Assembly: GCA_050084515.1 (NCBI GenBank)
Contig: CM114272.1
Span: 34,038,001 to 34,102,000, forward strand
DNA from: Blasia pusilla
Taxonomy: Eukaryota > Marchantiophyta > Marchantiopsida > Blasiales
DNA length: 64,000 nucleotides
Direction of reading: 5' to 3'
Shown one piece after another: positions 60,481 through 64,000 of this stretch (position 1 is the stretch's first letter; every line of letters starts with the position of its first letter). The notes beneath the pieces are model-generated. The model saw nothing but the letters and a program-made list of their open reading frames with translations, was not told the DNA's origin and searched no databases. The translations under genes and the position numbers were made by a program.

Positions 60481-61925
60481 TTGTTGTGTTGTAAGAAAAA
60501 AACCTAAAAAATTGTACATTATGATCCTCAAAACTAACTTTGATGTTCTTTCTAGTAGTGTATGACAATGAGAATGCAATTTAAGATTGCTTAATGTTGG
60601 TGATAGATGAGATTTGCAATTTCAGATTGCTCATAACTTGGCTTTTGCTTTTGATGCAATTCATCTTCTTCACGCTCACATCCCCGAAGGAAAATATTAT
60701 ATATGGTGGAATTACAATTCCCATTGCAATCATTTATGTCACAATTCATTTTGGATGACCCAAGAGCTCTTGGGTAATTCATCCACTTTTGTTAAACAAA
60801 AAATGAAACAAATGACCAACGCAACCGTCTGGTTTGAAATCTATATGTGATATTTTGGATTTGTGAGAAAGTTGCCCAATCTTGGCGAAGAGACATTCCC
60901 ATAATAAATGATATTAATTGTCTACGTGCAATAAACGTTGTGCTCAAGCCTCAAATGAAGCTGAGAAGGTAGTTTAGTTAATATCTATATAATTATGGTA
61001 GAGTGCCCTTATAGGGGTGCCATCTATCCTTTTTGACATGTAGGTAATTGACATGTGTCGCTCTTTTTGAGCCAAAGCATGTAAGCTGCTCTAGAACGCA
61101 CAAACTTTGTCTCCTTGGGCTCTCTTTCACTCATTTAGGGCTCGGTCCCATGCGCAGCCCTTTCTCGCGCCGTGAGGGTCCTAACGACCCCGCCTGCCCC
61201 ATGCCTCATAATTAACCCACATACCGATTTACTTCCAATCGGTCACGGTTTCTTAACAAATTTCCGTTTGTCTCTCCAACTCTACTACTAACAGAAAATG
61301 ACAGAGACATAAAACATAGACCACCTCTCCACATTCGTCACATTCTCTTATGTCCGCACCACCTTGTTACATTTGCAATCCGCCTCTCCTCTCTTGTTAC
61401 ATTTGTCACGGTCTCTTTTGTGCTCTCCAACTGGTTGCATTTGCAGTCCGCCTCTCCGGTTACATTCTGCAATCTGCCTCTCCACAAGTAGTATTTTTTT
61501 TTCTCCCATCCTCTTCCATTATTTGTTATTTATCCCTTTTTTTAAGTGAACTATTGATCCTCAATCTTTTTTCACTCATTTTAAGTGTCTTTATTGTCTT
61601 CTCTTTTATTTTCACATCCCTCCATTTCTTCTTGGTTCACCTATATTCCTAAGTGCATATGGATTTCCAAGACGATGATCCCCTCTAGGATTTAGAATGA
61701 ATTTATTTCATTCTCTTGATAGTAAGGCACTATCTAACCTCGTATCTAACTCATTGGAGAGCTAGATATAGGGTGCTTCACTTTGATTCTCGTGTTCTCA
61801 TATACTTTCATTTCATTTGCAATGCAAGTGCTTAATCATGTTCCATTTTTTCTTCTTGGTATATTCAACCAGGGTCCATAGGGTTTACCAGCCTTGCCAT
61901 TGACCAAAATATCTTTAGTAGGGAA
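60481..61925. other. Spacer upstream of the Harbinger transposase
   Basis: Holds pyrimidine-rich low-complexity sequence (61340-61640) and unassigned short open frames (60614-60850 +, 61350-61652 +). If the transposon is intact enough to have terminal inverted repeats, the left one should lie here, but I could not pair it. Confidence 0.35.
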
Positions 61926-62956
61926 AATCCAACACGTTTTAGAGACTTGTTCCGTGTAAGTGTTAGTACATTTGACTACATTTGCAATCTATTAAGGAAA
62001 AAATTGACCACAAATCCTCCACGATCATAACAAGTCTTACCTAATAGATTGTTGAATGTTGAAAGGAAAGTAGCTATCAATTTGTGTCGTCTTGGTAAAG
62101 GTGATCAGATGTTGGGGATTGGAGAGCTCTTCGATATCGGAAAGTCAAGTACAGTGCGTGTTGTTGGAAGAGCTATTGATGCACTTGTGGCAGTGGCTGA
62201 TGGGGCAATGAGTTGGCCAAGAGGGGAAAGAATGGAGAGAGTTAAAGCCAGATTTGAAGGCCAACATGGATTCCTCAACTGTTGCGGTGCTATAGATGGA
62301 ACCCATTTTCTCCTGGAACTTCCACCAAGTTTAAATTCCACATCATGGTATAGCGACAAGAATAAATGCTATGCATGCGCCATGCAAGGTATTGTGGATT
62401 TTGAATTACGCTTTTTGGATATCTTTGGCGCATACCCAGGTTGTGTGCATGATAGTCGACTTCTCATAAACTCTCCCTTCTACAAATTAGCAAATTCTTC
62501 CACAAGGGTTTTGACAGGTCCAAAACTTCCACTTAGAAATGGCAACAAAATTCAAGAGTACATCATTGGTGATGAAGGCTATTCCCTCTTATCTTGGCTC
62601 ATGTTTCCCTATCCGGGAGCAATTGGGAAAAGGAGTCTTGGAACCATCTTCATTCCTCGATGTGAATGTGTGTGGAGAGAGCATTTGGGCGCCTCAAAGG
62701 TTCTTGGCGCATTTTCAACAGAATCATTTATCATCCGAAATTGGATAGACTATCGAACATGATATTTTCTTGTTGTATCCTCCACAACATCATGATTGGT
62801 AGGGGTGACCATGCTCTAGATAGAGTGATCAACCTTATGACGATGTCAAGACCTCTACGACCAGGGTTCATGACCTTCTTCCCCAATAACGAGATAACCA
62901 ATAATGGAAGATCCAGTCAAGATGGACTTTTAGACCACATGCTTCCAATACATTAA
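61926..62956 (+). pseudogene. PIF/Harbinger-type (HARBI1-like) DDE transposase relic
   Basis: Reading starts near FRDLFRVSVSTFDYICNLL, crosses a stop at 62028-62030 and continues through RKVAINLCRLGKGDQ and GELFDIGKSSTVRVV (a helix-turn-helix-like block). Catalytic Asp is in GAIDGTHF, the second Asp in CVHDSRLL, and IIGDEGYSLLSWLM and PYPG are typical of the family. A frameshift between about 62640 and 62666 moves the rest, including the catalytic Glu in VERAFGRLKG and the final CCILHNIM, into another frame. The enzyme would cut and paste DNA with 3-bp (TAA/TTA) target duplications. Terminal inverted repeats were not found by eye. Confidence 0.85.
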
Positions 62957-63052
62957 ATAGAGACTTGCAAACATGGTCATGTGAAAATTAAAGTATGAGA
63001 TCATATGATCATTGCAATAAAATATTTTCATTTATAATGCATATGTCTTCTC

Positions 63053-63330
63053 TTACATAGTGCTTGCTTTTTTAGCAAGGAAAGATGCTATTGCATCACT
63101 CAATTTCTCAAAAGCATTTGCATCTTGTTGGCATATGCGCCTATCTTCTAGTCGTTCTTGGCGATCCTCCCTCATACTATCCATCATGGATTTACTTGAT
63201 GCCGTTAAGGCTTGGGCTATAGTGGCACCCATGGAGCTTTTGCCTCGCTTTCCTTTAATCCCATCACCAAAGCTTGCCCTCCTCTTGGAAATAGGCAGGG
63301 AGCCTATCTCATCACCATGAGATTCCTTCC
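63053..63330 (-). pseudogene. Possible second (Myb/SANT-type) ORF of the Harbinger element, C-terminal part
   Basis: The minus frame reads KRRASFGDGIKGKRGK, then MGATIAQALTAS, SMREDRQERLEDRR and ends ASFLAKKASTM. This basic, then coiled, charged tail resembles the C-terminal part of the Myb/SANT-like protein that accompanies PIF/Harbinger transposases. It converges with the transposase 97 bases away. The DNA-binding domain itself is not visible. Identity is inferred mainly from position and composition. Confidence 0.4.
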
Positions 63331-63794
63331 TTATTGTGGTCCCTACACAAAGGACAAGAGAAATGGTAACATGTGAAAATGTGATATTCACTACAACACA
63401 CAATAATATGGAAATCATTCGAAAAACACAAAAAAAATTTGTAAACTTGTGGGAGAAGATTGCCCAACTCTTGCAAATGACATCTTTGATTCACTTGCCT
63501 TCTTCACAGCATGAAGAAATAAAGGATGAGTGAAGGGATGATCATAATACTCACTTGCACAAAAAATGAAAGTCTTGGAATAGGTCAAAATTAAATCATA
63601 CGCACACATACTTGGTGAATCAATTATAATAATCTTGGGGTCATTCGTTATAATAACATTGGGGTCATTGGGTATAGGGACTCTACATGTGTCCACCATT
63701 GTCACACAAGTACCTTCCGGATTCACATCTTGGCGTCTTGGCAACCACTCAACAAGTTGTCTATAATATATTTTGGGAAATTTTAATGGCAAGT
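63331..63794. other. Sequence between Harbinger second ORF and the right-end LTR
   Basis: The minus-strand frame 63415-63936 runs through this region into the LTR and contains EWLPRRQDVNPEGTCVTMVD and repeated IPNDPN/ITNDPK-like phrases. I do not recognise it. It could be upstream coding sequence of the Harbinger second ORF cut by LTR insertion. Confidence 0.3.
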
Positions 63795-64000
63795 TTTCGT
63801 GCGAATCCACATCGTCATACAACATACATCGTTGACATACCATACTCACATACATACATAACATAGACAAGAGCATACACAAACACAAGTTTACCACAAC
63901 TGAAATCCGTGAAAGACCTGCTGTCATAAAACACATATAGAATCACATACAATTGAGCCAAACCCACTCCACGATGGGAGAATCCAGGTCGAAGCTTGCT
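63795..64000 (-). mobile_element. LTR 3' end of another DNMT/PHD-family gypsy element, running off the window
   Basis: The reverse complement of this interval matches 35648-35852 with about 12 differences in roughly 204 bases, ending at gtggattcgcacga. The match continues to the window edge, so the element or solo LTR extends beyond 64000. The high similarity indicates a fairly recent insertion compared with the relics at 20030 and 24960. Confidence 0.85.

Noticed and set aside
1-64000. CRISPR arrays, bacterial operons, rRNA or tRNA genes
   Set aside because: No regularly spaced short repeats, no ribosome-binding-site gene trains and no convincing cloverleaf or rRNA core sequence was seen; genes are intron-split and eukaryotic.

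Overview
The window is nuclear DNA of a plant (streptophyte). Its genes are split by many short GT-AG introns, and one is MSH7, a mismatch-repair gene known only from the plant lineage. The spaces between genes are AT-rich and hold decayed retrotransposons and a PIF/Harbinger-type DNA transposon. The general look (compact introns, moderate gene density, relic-rich spacers) fits a non-seed plant such as a bryophyte, lycophyte or fern. That placement is inference; the species cannot be read from the sequence.

Five host genes could be reconstructed exon by exon. Each has a reading frame that closes across its proposed splice sites, apart from one apparent frameshift. They are MSH7 (+, 5959-13172, 16 exons); a homocysteine S-methyltransferase (-, 14396-17637, 7 exons), convergent with MSH7; a 245-residue protein I do not recognise (-, 27320-29828, 5 exons); an acylamino-acid-releasing enzyme (+, 44976-50756, 17 exons); and a poly(A)-specific ribonuclease of the PARN/AHG2 type with a mitochondrial-looking N-terminus (-, 51906-56324, 7 exons), convergent with the previous gene. 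These are unrelated housekeeping functions: DNA repair, methionine cycle, protein turnover and mRNA deadenylation.

The most interesting region is 30762-35852. It is a decayed Ty3/gypsy-type retrotransposon whose polyprotein carries a cytosine-5 DNA methyltransferase domain (motifs I, IV, VI, VIII, IX-X visible) in front of the reverse transcriptase. At the C-terminal end, after the integrase, it carries a complete C4HC3 PHD finger. The element would thus encode both a writer of DNA methylation and a potential reader of histone tails. Relics of the same family lie at 59480-60480 (+) and 25130-25700 (-), both keeping traces of the PHD region. LTR fragments lie at 63795-64000 (-), about 20030-20140 (+) and about 24960-25125 (+). 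The 5' end of the main copy is truncated and capped by a perfect 17-bp inverted repeat.

Other repeats are a three-copy 75-bp tandem array (18378-18600), a tandem 209-bp duplication inside a long AT-rich repeat field (40030-42130), a LINE C-terminal tail (42380-42995, -), a PIF/Harbinger transposase relic (61926-62956, +) with a possible partner ORF (63053-63330, -), two imperfect hairpins (55395-55494; 58240-58324) and a tandem duplication in a PARN intron. The rest of 18600-25000 and 36000-40000 is AT-rich sequence in which I recognise no gene.
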